Below are positions 26,700 through 39,570 of a stretch of DNA of 64,000 bases, one piece after another (position 1 is the stretch's first letter; the number at the start of each line of letters is the position of its first letter). The position numbers and the translations under genes are program-made. Below the pieces are notes generated by a model that saw nothing but the letters and a program-made list of their open reading frames with translations, ran no database searches and was not told the DNA's origin. Origin of the DNA: Apricaphanius iberus (lineage: Eukaryota; Chordata; Actinopteri; Cyprinodontiformes; Aphaniidae); assembly GCA_028564705.1 (NCBI GenBank), contig JAPXFQ010001662.1:4214001-4278000 (forward strand). Reading direction: 5' to 3'.

Positions 26700-28560
26700 A
26701 ATGTGGGGAAAAAACATAGGATATAAAAACATTCTCCAGCTCATTTTATTAGAAAACATAAAAATTACAGCTGGTGAATTTGAGCTTATTTGTTTGATTG
26801 TGTTGATAAACACTGGGTACTCTTGAAACTACGATAAGCCTATTTTTAAATAAATGTGTTTGAAATAATTTTTGAAGAATCCGAGCTTAACTTCTGTTTA
26901 ATGCATTTTGTATGTTTTTGTTCACCAATTTCTGAAAAAGAAAATAATAATATAAAATCCCATTTATAAGTAACCTTACAAGAAGCTAAAAGTTCACTTA
27001 ATAATAAGGGCCCATCAGTGCTTTGATTAACGCGATGAGGGAATCCCCATGAGATGGTAAAACCTCTATTAAGATATAATTCGCAGGACGAGGACGCACC
27101 TAATACCTTCCACCTCTCAGCTGAAGAATGTCCCCCACCTCCTCGTAGGCACAACGAACGATAACACCTTAAGTGAAGAGGCAGACAGAAAGGGGAGCCC
27201 CAGGCTGATGTGGTCTTCGTATATATGTGTGAGCATGTGTGGGTCTCTATGTGTTTCTTGCCGTGTGCCTGTGTATATGTGAATAGCTGTGTGGGGGACA
27301 ATGCGACACGTTAAACCAGTGTGGGAGGTGTGAAGACAGGGGATCTGCTGCAGTCAAAATGAACAAAGAGAAGAAGTAATTCTGCTTTGTTTTCTTCTCT
27401 GTGAGGCTGCAACTAATTATGTTTATTTGGTATTTTCTCATTTTGAAGGGTTTGTTATTTTTGTTGGAGTTGTTAATTGTCAAATGTCTGGAATAATAGT
27501 CCACAAAGAAAACAGTCAGAGCCTCCTGAAACAGTAAGAATGGGGGAACGGGGAGAAATCAGTGCTTAACCCTTGACAAAAATGAACTTTTTTGTTTCTT
27601 TTTTGAATTGCATAATGTAGGCGTTTGGGGCAGAGCTACGGTATTACCTTTGTGGTTGGTTGTCGGTGACTCACTCAGAACTGCAGAGGATGTGAGTGGG
27701 TGGTCTCGTAAGATGGTAGAGCTATTTTCTCTTTCACTTTTTCAAGTGGGTTTCACTGAATCTGGTCCAACATCAGCAGGGAGGGAGTTGTGTTTCAAAC
27801 TCTGATGATAGCGATAGCAGTTGACCGTTACAGTTAACAGCTGTATTTAAAAAATTTCCAGAACAGATTGCTCTGCTTCAGTGTGACTGCTGTGAAAACA
27901 GTTGTGTGAAATTGGCAATTATATCTTCATCCTTCTGTTATTGGGAGAGATGTTCACAAGTCATTTTTTCCAAGTCCAAGTCAAGTCTCAAGTCCCGAAG
28001 GGGCTGAAATCAACATTCTTTCACTACCTACATGCTGTGGATATCAAACATGTTAACACCCCTGTAAATTGCCAGAGTTTTGTTGTTTTGTTGAGTTAAA
28101 AAAAGAATCAATTAGACCATTATGAATGATTTCAAGCATTGTCTCCCTTTGATGTGGCCCACACTATGTATAATTCAACTCAAAAACTAGATAATATCAC
28201 TGTAATGTTCAAAGCTTTATTGCATATTCTCATAAAATACATTTCTGAACAAATCTGATCCAATGTGAAAAGTAATTTTTCTTCCTTGTTAAATCATATA
28301 TTAGTATGAATGGCCACATACAAAGGTCTGAAAGCTGCTATACCAGTAGAACCTATGTAACACATTTAAAAAGTTTTAATAAAAGAAAAGCAAAAAATCA
28401 TACTCTGGTAAAAAAATTAAATAAATAATCCTTACAGAATAGATGCCATTAATGAAATGTATTTTTCACAAATGAAGCCAACATGGGATAGTTAACCCAA
28501 AACAACATCTAAAGCACTGAGGGCCATTTCTGCCTCAGTTATAGTCAGTGCTCATGATTC
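26700..28560. promoter_or_regulatory. Intergenic with candidate regulatory block at 26995-27335
   Basis: Within this gene-free stretch, 26995-27335 is repeat-free and varied (for example TTGATTAACGCGATGAGGGA, about 27023) and ends with a consensus T-box site AGGTGTGA (27326-27333). The rest shows nothing recognisable. Regulatory function is inference. Confidence 0.3.
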
Positions 28561-28564
28561 ACAC

Positions 28565-28909
28565 TTAGAAAGAGACTGCTCAGAAATGTTATCCTTGGAA
28601 GATTTTAGAGTTTAAAGAAAAATGTTAAAAACTTATTTTCATATGCCTACTGCTGGCTGACAGACCTCATTCCCTCATTGATGAGCGTGGAAATGTGATA
28701 ACGAAAAACTTTAATATTACCTCAGTTAAAATGAGTGAAATAACATGCTCAATTAAAAAGAGAAAAAAATCTCCTTGCCTTCCTATCCTGATTTGTGAGG
28801 GAATTTAAAGCTGCAGTCCGGAGAATACATTTATGTATCAAAGTCTTATAAATCTTTAAAATGATTGAGATGTTCAGTGCTGTGATAAAAGGTTAGTGAT
28901 CTACAGTAT
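28565..28909. repeat. 345-bp duplicated segment, copy 1
   Basis: Aligns without gaps to 30134-30478 (constant offset 1,569) with about five mismatches by eye, roughly 98-99% identity. There is no coding sequence and no terminal repeat. Confidence 0.93.
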
Positions 28910-30028
28910 TTGTTATTCTTTCTAAGTCCCGCCATCCTCCTATACACCCCTATGCATTTCACACTGACTGCCAAATTTCCTTGGCCAATGAAATTCGAGT
29001 TTCAGCTTTGTCGGCTGTCAATAAACATACATCCACACTGAGGGAACCTGTCGGAATGGGGCCGCTCCCCCTAAAATACTCAGCAGCTTTACGTTCTGCT
29101 TGGTGCAGTTAAGTACCAAAGACAACACTGCATATATTGACAGAAAAATATTACATTGGAGCCCTCATGAGTCAGTGCGTCATCTGTTGATTAATGCGGA
29201 AATTGTAGCGGGTATAAAAATTTTGTTTACCAGTAATTAGATAATGAAAGTTAGCTACATGCTATTGTTGAGTTTCATGCAAAGATTGTGATTCTTGTAC
29301 ATTCATCTGCTAGTTTGGGGCCCAAAAACCAACTGGGATCTAGCCTGAATACATACATAGAAAACATGCATATGCAAATTAAAGATTTATTTATCTATTT
29401 TTTTTAAAGGCTACAATAAAAAGTTTTCTGGAGATTTTTAAAATCTAAATAAAATTTCAGTTTCAATAAAAATATTAATTTATTAATTACTTTGTAGATT
29501 TGACAAATGTACTGGTTGTGATTATACAGATAGAAACCTTAATTGCTTTGTAGTTCTTTTAACATTATTTATTGTCACATCTATTCACTTTTGCTGTTTG
29601 TGTCTGTGCTGGAGTAAAACTTCACACATAATATAAGTAGTAGAAAAAAGGTTAATTGTAAGCACAACTGGTTAAAATGGACCATACTCCCTGAATCTTT
29701 CTTGTCTGAGTTGTGATTTCTACCCTTGCATTTTTGACCAAAAATTAGGACCTTTACTTTTCTGCTATGAATTGGATAAAATTGTTACATATCAACTTAT
29801 TATTATTTTGGACAAGCTGACTCATGGACTGTAGCGGACTATGAAAATCTATGAAAACTAAAGTTTTATGTCATCAGCAGAAATATTGCAAAAGATGTTG
29901 TAATATAATATTTAAAAAATGTGCTAGTAGGATTGTATAAAAGTTGAATCAAAGTAACCTGAGAATGTAACATTGAGATATCCCGTATATGGTCTTTGTT
30001 TGCTCCGGATTGTATTTCCAAAATCATA
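28910..30028. other. Intergenic, no gene seen
   Basis: AT-rich DNA between two copies of the 345-bp duplication. No repeat family or coding sequence recognised. Confidence 0.45.
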
Positions 30029-30131
30029 CAATGTACTCCTGGTCTATGAAATGAGATTCACACCAGTTTATCCCAGTGTCCTAGTATCCTACCTGCTTTT
30101 CCAATCTGTTAAGTAGGAAGTCCTGATGAAC
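30029..30131. repeat. 103-bp direct repeat, copy 1
   Basis: Aligns without gaps to 30484-30586 (offset 455) with about seven mismatches. It abuts copy 2 of the 345-bp duplication on the left. Confidence 0.9.
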
Positions 30132-30133
30132 AG

Positions 30134-30478
30134 TTAGAAACAGACTGTTCAGAAATGTTATCGTTGGAAGATTTTAGAGTTTAAAGAAAAATGTTAAAAA
30201 CTTATTTTCATATGCCTACTGCTGGCTGACAGACCTCATTCCCTCATTGATGAGCGTGGAAATGTGATAACGAAAAACTTTAATATTACCTCAGTTAAAA
30301 TGAGTGAAATAACATGCTCAATTAAAAAGAGAAAAAAATCTCCTTGCCTTCCTATCCTGATTTGTGAGTGAATTTAAAACTGCAGTCCGGAGAATACATT
30401 TATGTATCAAAGTCTTATAAATCTTTAAAATGATTGAGATGTTCAGTGCTGTGATAAAAGGTTAGTGATCTACAGTAT
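30134..30478. repeat. 345-bp duplicated segment, copy 2
   Basis: Near-identical to 28565-28909. It is sandwiched between the two copies of a 103-bp direct repeat, so it looks inserted into, or co-duplicated with, that sequence. Confidence 0.93.
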
Positions 30479-30483
30479 CAAAT

Positions 30484-30586
30484 CAATGTAGTCCTGTTCT
30501 ATGAAATGAGATTCACAACAGTTTTTCCCAGTTTCCTAGCATCCTACCTGCTTTTCCAATCTGTTAAGTAGGAAGTCATGATGAAC
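30484..30586. repeat. 103-bp direct repeat, copy 2
   Basis: About 93% identical to 30029-30131. The sequence after it (CTGTGTCAAATAGAGCACTG) resembles parts of dispersed fish retroelement debris such as the 24.9-kb region. Confidence 0.9.
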
Positions 30587-33175
30587 TGTGTCAAATAGAG
30601 CACTGAAACTAGAAAGCTATAGGTTTCTTAAGCATTGCTGTTAAGAAATGAACCACTCAAGACCTTTACTAGTAAATGTTTTTTTATTACAAAAGAGTAC
30701 ATTTCTTCGAATTGTTAAAAATGGTAGGCTACATATCGGTCTGTATTTAGTCTGTTCTTCAACCAAAGAAACTGAATCTTTGAAACAGTGTTTGGTTAAA
30801 AGTATCAACACTTGTGCTAAAAAATAAATAACCCAACAGCAGATATACAGTATAGACTAAACCAGTCATGGTCTCAAAAACTAAGTTAAATTTGAACCCA
30901 GCTAGCATGTCATTCTGCAGACATGAGTCTATGCTCAACATACGGGTAAACAAGCATCAAGGAATTTGTGCTAATTTAACAGCATTCCACTCCTCTCTCT
31001 GCTCTTTGATTCCTACTGTAAGGTGGGTAACAAGCTGTACAACCTCCCACCTTTAACCTTGCCAGCATGTGAGCAAACTCAGCCATGACTCTCAATGTAG
31101 GATGTGTATGTACGTGAGTGTAGAGTGCTTCGGTCTGCTGGCCTTCCTCCCTGCCGAAGCCAGAGGGCATGGTCCCTAAGTCCTGCCAGTTTCTCTGCAG
31201 TCTTAGGCCACTGATGTCAGAGTGGCAGGAGCTTGTAGGCGGCTGCTAATAGTGAGTCGTCTTCACGCCGGATTCTGGACTTCAATCAGCTGCTTTTGTA
31301 ACTTGTTTCTTTCGGGACAGTGAGGGTGGAAATCAACTGCATTGCGAGGAGTCTTTGGGAGAAGGGGAGCTGTGAGGAGTTGGGGTGCTTGAGTAACTTT
31401 TGGCTCTTACTAGTGGCAGCATGAGTGGACGTTGATTCCAATGCTGGGATGATATCCAGAGATATCTGTGCCAGTTGTACTAGAGAAATGAAAGCCCTGA
31501 AATAAAAAACAGGGGTGATGTTTGATGAGAACACCTCTGAACAGCTGTCCTCCCTGTGTCTGTGTTTATGGTTCAGTCCCGTCTCCTGTATAGAGCAGCA
31601 GCAGGGGCGAACCATCACATTTGGTGCCCAGCGTGGGGGCGGTTGGTGAGCTGTCGAGCTCCAACTATCCCATGGAGCTTTTCCTCCGTCTTTTCAGTGC
31701 AATTTTGACTAACCTCATTTGCATCTGCTAATTAGATCCTGTTAGCATAATTCATACACATGACACCCTTTTGAAGCTAATGAATAGATACATCTCCAGA
31801 CAACTCACAAAGAGCATATAATGAGACTCAACTTGTGCAAGAGTGCCTTATACTAAGAGCAAGAAACTTGAGACTGAAATTCAGATATTACATTCTCCAC
31901 CTTAAAATCAGATGGGAGATTTGCATGAAAACCTGCAAATGTAATAATGTTTACCGACCTAAAAAATCTCCTGAAAAGCACTGTGTATACATTAAACATG
32001 CTCTTTCCATTTCACACTGAATATAATTTCAAATAGAAATGTAATTTGTACTTACATAAAGCGCTCTGCAGATGGAAGGCCACTGGAATGGCTTGAATCT
32101 TTGAGTGGCTATTTCTATTTATAAACTATATGCAAAACATTAAATTATGAATATTCATTAGCTAAAATGTTAAAGATGTGATTCATCTTATACAGCTGGC
32201 TATTATTCACAGACAAAATGTGTAGAAAACAGCAGAGCATTCCTGTCAGGTTGTCAATAACAGGAAAAAACTGGCACAAGCATTCGCATATATAATGTTC
32301 AGAACATTTTATGAGCTTAAGGTTTTTTTTATTTAATCAAAATCCATTAATTGCAAGGGTTTTGCAATGACAAAAACATCTATTAATCAGACAAAAACTA
32401 TTAAACTTATTCACCACATTAAACATTTTAAATCTGCATCTTTTAATTTTTGCCTGAGAACTGTTGCAGTCTTGTGTTTTGACACTAAAGGACTTTTTAT
32501 GTATACATTTTACAACAATTCACAAAATTTTTTAGATTGAAATATGTGATCATATTAAGTTTCTTTAGAATAAATACACACTTTTAAATGTATTCATTTC
32601 CAGTGAAATTGTTTGGTTGTTTTCCCCATTTTTAAACAAAGATTTTTGGTCAAAGTTTCTTCGGATATGTCCATTTAAAAGTATTTTTAAATTACTTTTG
32701 ATCTTTGACTTACCCATTCAACCAGTTAATTTTTTTATTATCACAAGTGATGAATCAGTAGCAAAATTTTTATCTGTAAACCTGACTTGTGTGACTAATC
32801 CAGTGCTTTTGATGGCACCCTGTTGGTTTGGATGCTCCTGGCATCAACTTATTTAATTTACGTTTTGGGTGGGCTCTGACCAAAATAAAAAACTGATGCA
32901 CAATTTTTGAATTCATGGGTAAGAAATTGATTTGTTGCCAAAGGGGCAAACTCTTACTCGTATTCATGAGGGGAAAGAAAACCCCAAAACTATTGTTTTT
33001 TGTTTCTGTGGCTTCCCTTCAGCAAAGATACTGTTGAGGAAGTCTCACAATTTTACTTACAAATATTTTTGTCTTTAACTGTCCAAGAACACAAATTACA
33101 TTTTGCCTTGTGCAGGTGCTCAGCTGCCAAAGGCATGTAGGATGCTTAGCACACTGGGAAAACGACAGATTACAG
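30587..33175. promoter_or_regulatory. Intergenic with candidate regulatory blocks at about 31040-31270 and 31620-31820
   Basis: No gene. The block 31040-31270 is GC-richer and repeat-free. The block 31620-31820 has an octamer ATTTGCAT (31717-31724) four bases before CTAATTAG (31728-31735), followed by TAGCATAATTCAT, a dense POU/homeodomain-type context. The rest is AT-rich without recognised features. Confidence 0.35.
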
Positions 33176-33179
33176 AGAA

Positions 33180-33445
33180 TATGTCAGCAGGCAGCCCGCA
33201 CCGCCTGTGTGTCGCTGTCTTCAGGGGCTCGGCACATTGTTGCACATACAGAGAGATTGATTAGAAATACTCCAGAGCCGTGCTAATCAATCACACCTAA
33301 TACTGTTCCCTGAACTACTCTGATCCAACTACTCCAACTACTCCCCCAACCTTGTTACTGACCAAGAGCCAGATCACACCTAAAAGAGTTAAAACATTTT
33401 CAAACTGAGACTTTATCAAAAATGGCATATCAGGTGTGCAGTAAA
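33180..33445. promoter_or_regulatory. Candidate T-box/PBX-homeodomain enhancer
   Basis: Repeat-free. It holds GATTGATTAG (33255-33264) and its exact inverse CTAATCAATC (33283-33292), 18 bp apart; the second overlaps TCACACCT (33291-33298), the reverse of the T-box consensus AGGTGTGA. An identical TCACACCTAA recurs at 33374-33383, and AGGTGTGC lies at 33432-33439. The block is about 23 kb upstream of eomesa. Function is inferred from motif density. Confidence 0.45.
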
Positions 33446-33449
33446 GGAA

Positions 33450-35505
33450 TTTATTTTCGAAATAAAACGTAAAAATAAATTCTACTCATATATTTTGAAT
33501 TTATTTCCACATTCAGCAGCTTTAGCAGGGAGTGTTGGAGTTCTGCTGTCACTCTGCTGTGGAGCTCCACCTGGCTGATGGAGTGAGGACTCAGCGGGGA
33601 GCCTTGAATCATCTCAGCTGAGGGCTCATGGCTTGGCCTGGCTGGAGCCCTCATGATGTGATACGACGATGAGCCAGGCCTTACTGTGTGTCGGTGTGGG
33701 GAATGTGTGTGTTGTGTGTGTGGAGTGTGGGTGTGTTTGCCTGTTTCTGAGGCGCTGCGTGGATGTATTTGATCTCAGTGTATGCGCATGGATGCGTACG
33801 CACTTACACACGTGTGTCATTGTGCAGTCGAACAAGTGTACGTGCACTTGAGTGTGTGTGATTGCTCCCGTCTGCTCCCTCCAACCGGTTGATCTTTCAC
33901 ATTTTGCACGGGCAGGAGGGACAGGAGGCTGCCAGGCTGCGCCCGGAGCCTGGGTACAGTACAGTTAGCAATGCCCGGCATTCATTAGCACCTCCCAAGC
34001 TGTCTGCACTTTTACCAAACGTTCTAGCTAGCTAACACGCACTGGCTCCCTGCACCCTGCTCTTGTCACCCCGGCGAAGGCCTTCACCAAGCATTGGCTC
34101 CACGAAGCCACAGCTGAGGCCTCCACTCTTGGCTTGGGCCACTTCAACTTTGTAACAGTTCAGCGTGGTGAGACAATTGCAGCTTTGTCCGAGTTCCTAA
34201 AACTTTAGAAACAAAAATATTGGCATTAATGTTGAATATCTTAAATGTCTTTAATTTACAGAAATGTATTTGCAGAAATAATTTCATGAATTTAGACAGA
34301 ATGGGATTTAATTAAAAGCACAAATTATTGGATAGAATAAGCAGTTAGGGTAGTAAAATAGCAAAAAGTTCAACCTGATGTTGATTTTCATGCGCTGAAA
34401 ACGTATTTAAGAGAAAATTAGCTTTATTTAATTGAAGAAACTGCAATAATGTATCTTTCAACATCTTGATGCAAGTGAGGATCATAACCAAATGTTACAC
34501 ATTTTTTTCTGCTTTTTTTCAACTGAAAAACAAAACAGCCTTTTTAGACCAAAAGTGTCTCTAGCATTAGCGCACGCCATGTTATATTTCGATTATGACA
34601 ATCACATTTAATACAAAAGTGATGTTTGTTTATGACACCATTTAAATGAAAATAATGACAAAGTTTAAATCTTTTATTGTCAGTTGTTTATTAAAAACGT
34701 ATAATTAGTCAGTTTGGTCAAAATGTATCTCAAGCTAGTTGTATATGACTTTGAATAATTTGATTTTTATCTTGAACTCCAGGAGTAAAATACTTATAGT
34801 TTGGGTAAGTTTTAAAATAGAATGGGGTGAATGGTAAGACTATGAAATAACCATTCTGTCCGATTCTTAAAAAAAAAAAAAAAAATTCTTTCAATCCATA
34901 GTGAACATAGGCCTAATGATAACTCTGTGAATGCCACCAACTGAATATCTGTGAGGTGCTTTATCTAGTTACTTGAAGCATATACTTTGCTCTCAGATCC
35001 TACGTTTTTTTTATAAATCTGATTCTTAGCATTGTTTTAAAACTCTGTTTAGATTATTCTGATGCAACTCAATAATTTCTTCCCCAGGTTTTAACTAAAC
35101 ATATTTAAAGATAAACACAAAACAAATATACATCATCAAATTTTCATTTTGATAGCTGTTACATAATCATTTTAAAGGTTACTTGATTTTTTTGGCAGAT
35201 TTTAATAATAGAGTTAATTGTCTACCTATTTAAACTAAAAAAAATGGTTATCTAACTGGAATGCAAAAAACAAGGTTCTTGCTGTTGGTAACCTTTCATC
35301 CTACTTCCTGTCTCTTTTAGTCCTTGCTGTTTCTCTGGGGATCTTTCTGCTCTATGTAATTTAATCTGATAAATTCTCTTAAGTGATAACATCAAATATT
35401 GCAATGTGTCTTGTATTGTATTCATTTCTCTTTGTATTTCTTTTCTTTTTTGAGGTGGATGGGTAGATGGTTACTCTGGAGAGCTTGGCAGGACATCGAG
35501 GTAAC
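33450..35505. promoter_or_regulatory. Intergenic; GC-richer candidate element at 33880-34200, poly(A) at 34869-34885
   Basis: No gene. The segment 33660-33870 is TG/GTG-rich low-complexity DNA. The segment 33880-34200 is the longest GC-richer, repeat-free stretch in this part and may be a conserved element. The remainder is AT-rich. Confidence 0.3.
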
Positions 35506-35509
35506 ACAA

Positions 35510-35695
35510 CAACATACAGGACAAACACTCATGCACACACACATATATCCAAGGATAATTTACAGAGATCAATTCATCTAACAGTCTTGCCTTTGGAGTG
35601 CAGGAGGAAACTAAAGAGAATACATGCACGTACTGAGAACCTTCTTACTACAAGGCAACACACTACCAACTATGGCACTACAGTTGGTAGTGTGC
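35510..35695 (-). mobile_element. Degraded tRNA-derived SINE-like copy
   Basis: The plus strand GGAGGAAACTAAAGAGAATA, CTGAGAACCTTCTTACTACA and GGCAACACACTACCAACTAT matches the reverse complement of the common fish tRNA-headed repeat also seen at 26325. Confidence 0.5.
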
Positions 35696-35712
35696 AACAA
35701 TAGTAATATTAA

Positions 35713-36119
35713 GGGGCATTTTTCACGATAACGTTGCTGTTTTTGCGGTTAAAAACGACATTTCAGGGCGAGCGATCTGATCTTGTTGAAAATTATGTAG
35801 TATATGTGCCTGGCCTTTAGATGGCTGTGTGTCCCATGTATGCAGTGTTTTATGATTTGTTCCTCCTAACCCGGAAAAGAGTTGCAGAATGGCAGAGTGC
35901 GCAAGTCAAATATGCTGTGAGCAGCTGGCAGTGACGTCATCATATTTCAAAAGTCCCCGGCTTTGCGTTTTCATGACAACAAAACACCTAGCGTTGTCAG
36001 AATTCTCCACTCCGGAACCTGCTTTCAAAAGGTTGTGTTTTCGCTCCCTCGACACCCTATTCTCGTGTAAATAAAAAAAAACTTTTTTCGTTAAAAAAAG
36101 TTGTCGTGTAAACAGCCCC
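35713..36119. mobile_element. MITE-like element with imperfect terminal inverted repeats (407 bp)
   Basis: The left end GGGGCATTTTTCACGATAAC pairs with the right end GTTGTCGTGTAAACAGCCCC. GGGGC-type ends and length suggest a non-autonomous hAT-like element, but no 8-bp target duplication is visible. The internal open frames (35889-36121) have no recognisable product. Confidence 0.6.
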
Positions 36120-36124
36120 AAAAA

Positions 36125-38655
36125 GGACTAAAAGAGAAACACAAAGGAGAACGAATATGAACACAAATGACAAGTCAATCCAATGGTATTTTCTGCACTT
36201 TTAAACCACCATTACATTTGCTGTTGGTGGTTATTTGCAGAGATGAAAATTATTATATAAATACGAAATGGAGGTTAGCAATGAGGATTCACCATCAATA
36301 ATATTCCAGTGTAAAACACATACTACTCATTGATCATGTAAAGTGTTTCAGTCAATGTAGGTTTCTGGTGTCAAAAATAACATTTAGTTGAACTGCTAAA
36401 ACATTTTTGCTTCTTGCACCGAATCCAACAAGCATATCAGACATTTTTTTACTGGTAAGTTTAAATGAACTTGTAGGACCATAGTTCAAATCAAAGCAAA
36501 CACTATTCTAAAAACATCAGTTTATGGCTTTGTAAACATTTTTAGTAACATGTTTGTAGATTTCTCTTAGACGAGGCTGAGGAAAGAGTTGTAAAAGGTT
36601 AAGGTTTTTTATTTCTTTAGAAACTTAGAAATCATAAAAAACATGATTAACTATAAAGTAAAATCTTCAGCCTTCCTGACAAACTAAACTGGATTTAAAA
36701 TGAATGTAGATGATAGGATAATGATCTACTATAGAAATCCTGAACTAACTGTTTCAGTTCTTAACGCTCATATTAAGAAGAACTTCCTCAATTCTTGTTT
36801 CACACAGGGAGATAATTGGTGATGTACCACCCTCTGCTTCCATTTGTCCTGTGAATTATCTTTTCTGTAAAATACCACCTAATGCAAAAATAGTCAGAGA
36901 TTAATGGTTCATAATACATGGCTTACTGCTTTGATGTTTTTGAGATTGAAGTTAGCTTTGGTCTGATCTCTTTCAGACTTGTCATTAACTTCAAGAAAAT
37001 GCCATATAACTTATCAGTTACTAATGACCAATGTTACAACACTGGATACCAAGTAAAGTTGTATTAATAGACTTAAATGTATTTTTGTTTGAACATGGAA
37101 GACACAAGAGGTGCAATATGCTCAAAATCCTGAAAATCATAGCCAAAACCTTTTTTTTAAAGGGTATGCAATAACTTATCCACATAATTTGAAAGCTAAA
37201 TAAAAATGAATAAACTTTACTGTTCAAAACAATCAAAGTTGTTTAAGAAAAGACTATCATTCCTGGGTAAAAGCAATGCTCAGATATGTAATTACAAAAC
37301 TCAGAGAAACACATTTAAAAACCCTCGGATGCCCTACAAAACAATTATTAAACACAGTTTATAATAACTGTTTTTGCATAAAAAAAGCTTTAACACAAGA
37401 ATATGCATTTCTCACAAAAAGGTTTCTATTTGCACACACTTATTTTGGCATGCTGCTGAGTGGGTCACTCCCTTTTTTTTACACTTTACCCAATAACATG
37501 ACTTAATGACAGTTCTCAGAGAAGGAGTGAAAAAGCTGGACAGGAGTTCAAAATACAGACCTGAGGGCTGAAACTGCAGCAGAAAAACATACAAGGTGTG
37601 TCTTACTTCATCAAACTCAGCTGTTTCTTTTTACACTTCTATTGCTTTTACCCACTCTCTCTGGCACATAATATTATCTATCTCTCCCCACTTTCTTTCT
37701 CTGCTTTGGTCCTGTCTTCTTCCCTCACAAGTTCAACAGGCTGGGAATACCTCTGAGAGCTGCGACCGGAGTGCAAAGAACACAGCAGGAGTGGTATTTG
37801 CCGATCCTCGCAGTTTCTCATAAAGCCTGAATATGCTCATTCTGGATTTGTAAAAAAAGGGCCACATTATCCTTCATGTTTCGATGTAAGAATTAATTAA
37901 TATGTGAGCAATAAGTACAATACAGAAACTAATGTTCTGATTTTAGTAATTTAGGAATACTTGTTGGCAAATATAGAGTCCTTGTCTGATATTTTATCAT
38001 CAAAATTAGTGCTTGGTTTATCCTTGAAAACTGCAACTATGAGGTGCAATAAAATAACATATTACGCTTAATCTATGTTACACCTGACTTGCATACCACT
38101 TATACTCTATGCAGTATAAAATATAATAGAATATTTAGTCCTAGTCGGAGTATATGCAGAACAGCCTCAATTTGCTGCTCGGAAAACTAAGCTTTTACAA
38201 GTTTGGGCAAAGCCTACTCTAAATCATGCACTGCTTCCTCGTTTGTATCTAAATATATACATGTCCCTACAAATACAGCTAAAGCCTTCTGTAAACTCAC
38301 CTCTAATTTTGTATTAGATTTTATTTTGTATATTTTTCCTTTTTTTTGCCTACTTACTATAATTCTGAACTCTCTCACTGCTCATAAAATTAATGGCAAT
38401 ATGGTTTCAATCCAGACTAGGGCCTTTCTGTAAGGAGTTTGGATGTGTTTTATGTGCATGTTTTCCCCCCAATGCCCTGAATTTCTCCCCTCTCTCTGAA
38501 AACATGTCTGTTAGATTAATTTCTGCAAACTGCCTTTCAATATGAGTGTCAGTTTATCTATGCATCTACAGTGTACAGTGTGACTGAAAACCATGTGGGC
38601 ACTGACAGCTGGAGATCAGCTCTGCTTTAATTTTGAAAGTCTTAAAGATCACAAG
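36125..38655. other. Intergenic, no gene seen
   Basis: AT-rich. No coding sequence with recognisable protein similarity and no repeat family assigned. Confidence 0.45.
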
Positions 38656-38659
38656 TTAA

Positions 38660-39245
38660 AAGACATACAATAGCTCTCAAAAGCATTCATATTTTCTCAA
38701 TGCAAAGTACTTAATATGATGTATTAGTTAATAACTTTTTCCATAGATAATGCAACATTTTCTCCACAAATAACATAAAAATGACAAAAAATCTGTTTCA
38801 ATCTCCTGATTGTATAAGTGTACATGCCCTTAATTAATACTTTGTTGAATCACCTTTTGAATTTTTTGAAGGCGTCAAACAGCATGCCACATCTTGACTT
38901 GCTTAGCAAAGGCTCACATTGTGTGAATATTTCTTATCCACAGTCTTCCTCTTGGCAGCCTCCCTGACCAGTTTTCACCTGCTCTTTCACGTAACTCCAG
39001 TTTTTGTATTGTTGCATATTTATTTCTAATCTTGATGACAGCCCATAAGGTTCCATGGTGTATATCTTGATATTATCCTCCTGGACGATACCTTTGTACA
39101 ATGACAACCAACTTAATCTGTTTAGCCACTCTACAAACAATGGGTTTAGCTGTTGGCCCTTTTTAATTTCAATCAAATAGAATGATTTCTTAATTATATG
39201 TGGCAACAGTTTTGAAATAATTATGGTCTTGGTTTTTTTTTTACA
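38660..39245 (-). mobile_element. Fossil DNA transposon (Tc1/mariner-type, tentative)
   Basis: The plus strand contains AATTAATACTTTGTTGAATC, ATGCCACATCTTGACTTGCT, AAGGTTCCATGGTGTATATC and GACGATACCTTTGTACAATG, resembling a widespread fish DNA-transposon remnant in reverse orientation. No frame is intact. Confidence 0.5.
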
Positions 39246-39570
39246 TCATAAACACTTCATAAGGATTATAGCTCTTGTAGAGCTATCCTAGATCTATAAA
39301 AAATGTAAAGATTTCAAAACTCTCATTTCTTGGTATTGGTTTTCTGGTTTAAGTTACACTTAACCTGTTAACCTAATCACCACAATCTACAACCTGTTTT
39401 TTGTACCTCTGGCAAGATTTATCCCAACCCAACAATCAAGAATTCTTGAATCAAACTTTTATCTTTTTACAATAAAAAAGTCAGAGGAAATGTTTATTAT
39501 GTAAATAAAAAAAAAGCTGCAATTGTTGTAAGAGAGTCCTTGTGCATGAAATGCTTTTTGTGTGTGTTCT

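Noticed and set aside
26846..27301. 151-residue minus-strand frame
   Set aside because: It is the longest frame outside eomesa, but its content (His/Thr-rich start, then mixed sequence) shows no domain, and the DNA includes TG-rich low-complexity sequence and a candidate non-coding element.
33660..33860. Overlapping Cys/Val- and His/Thr-rich frames
   Set aside because: They are translations of a TG/CA-rich low-complexity stretch on opposite strands.
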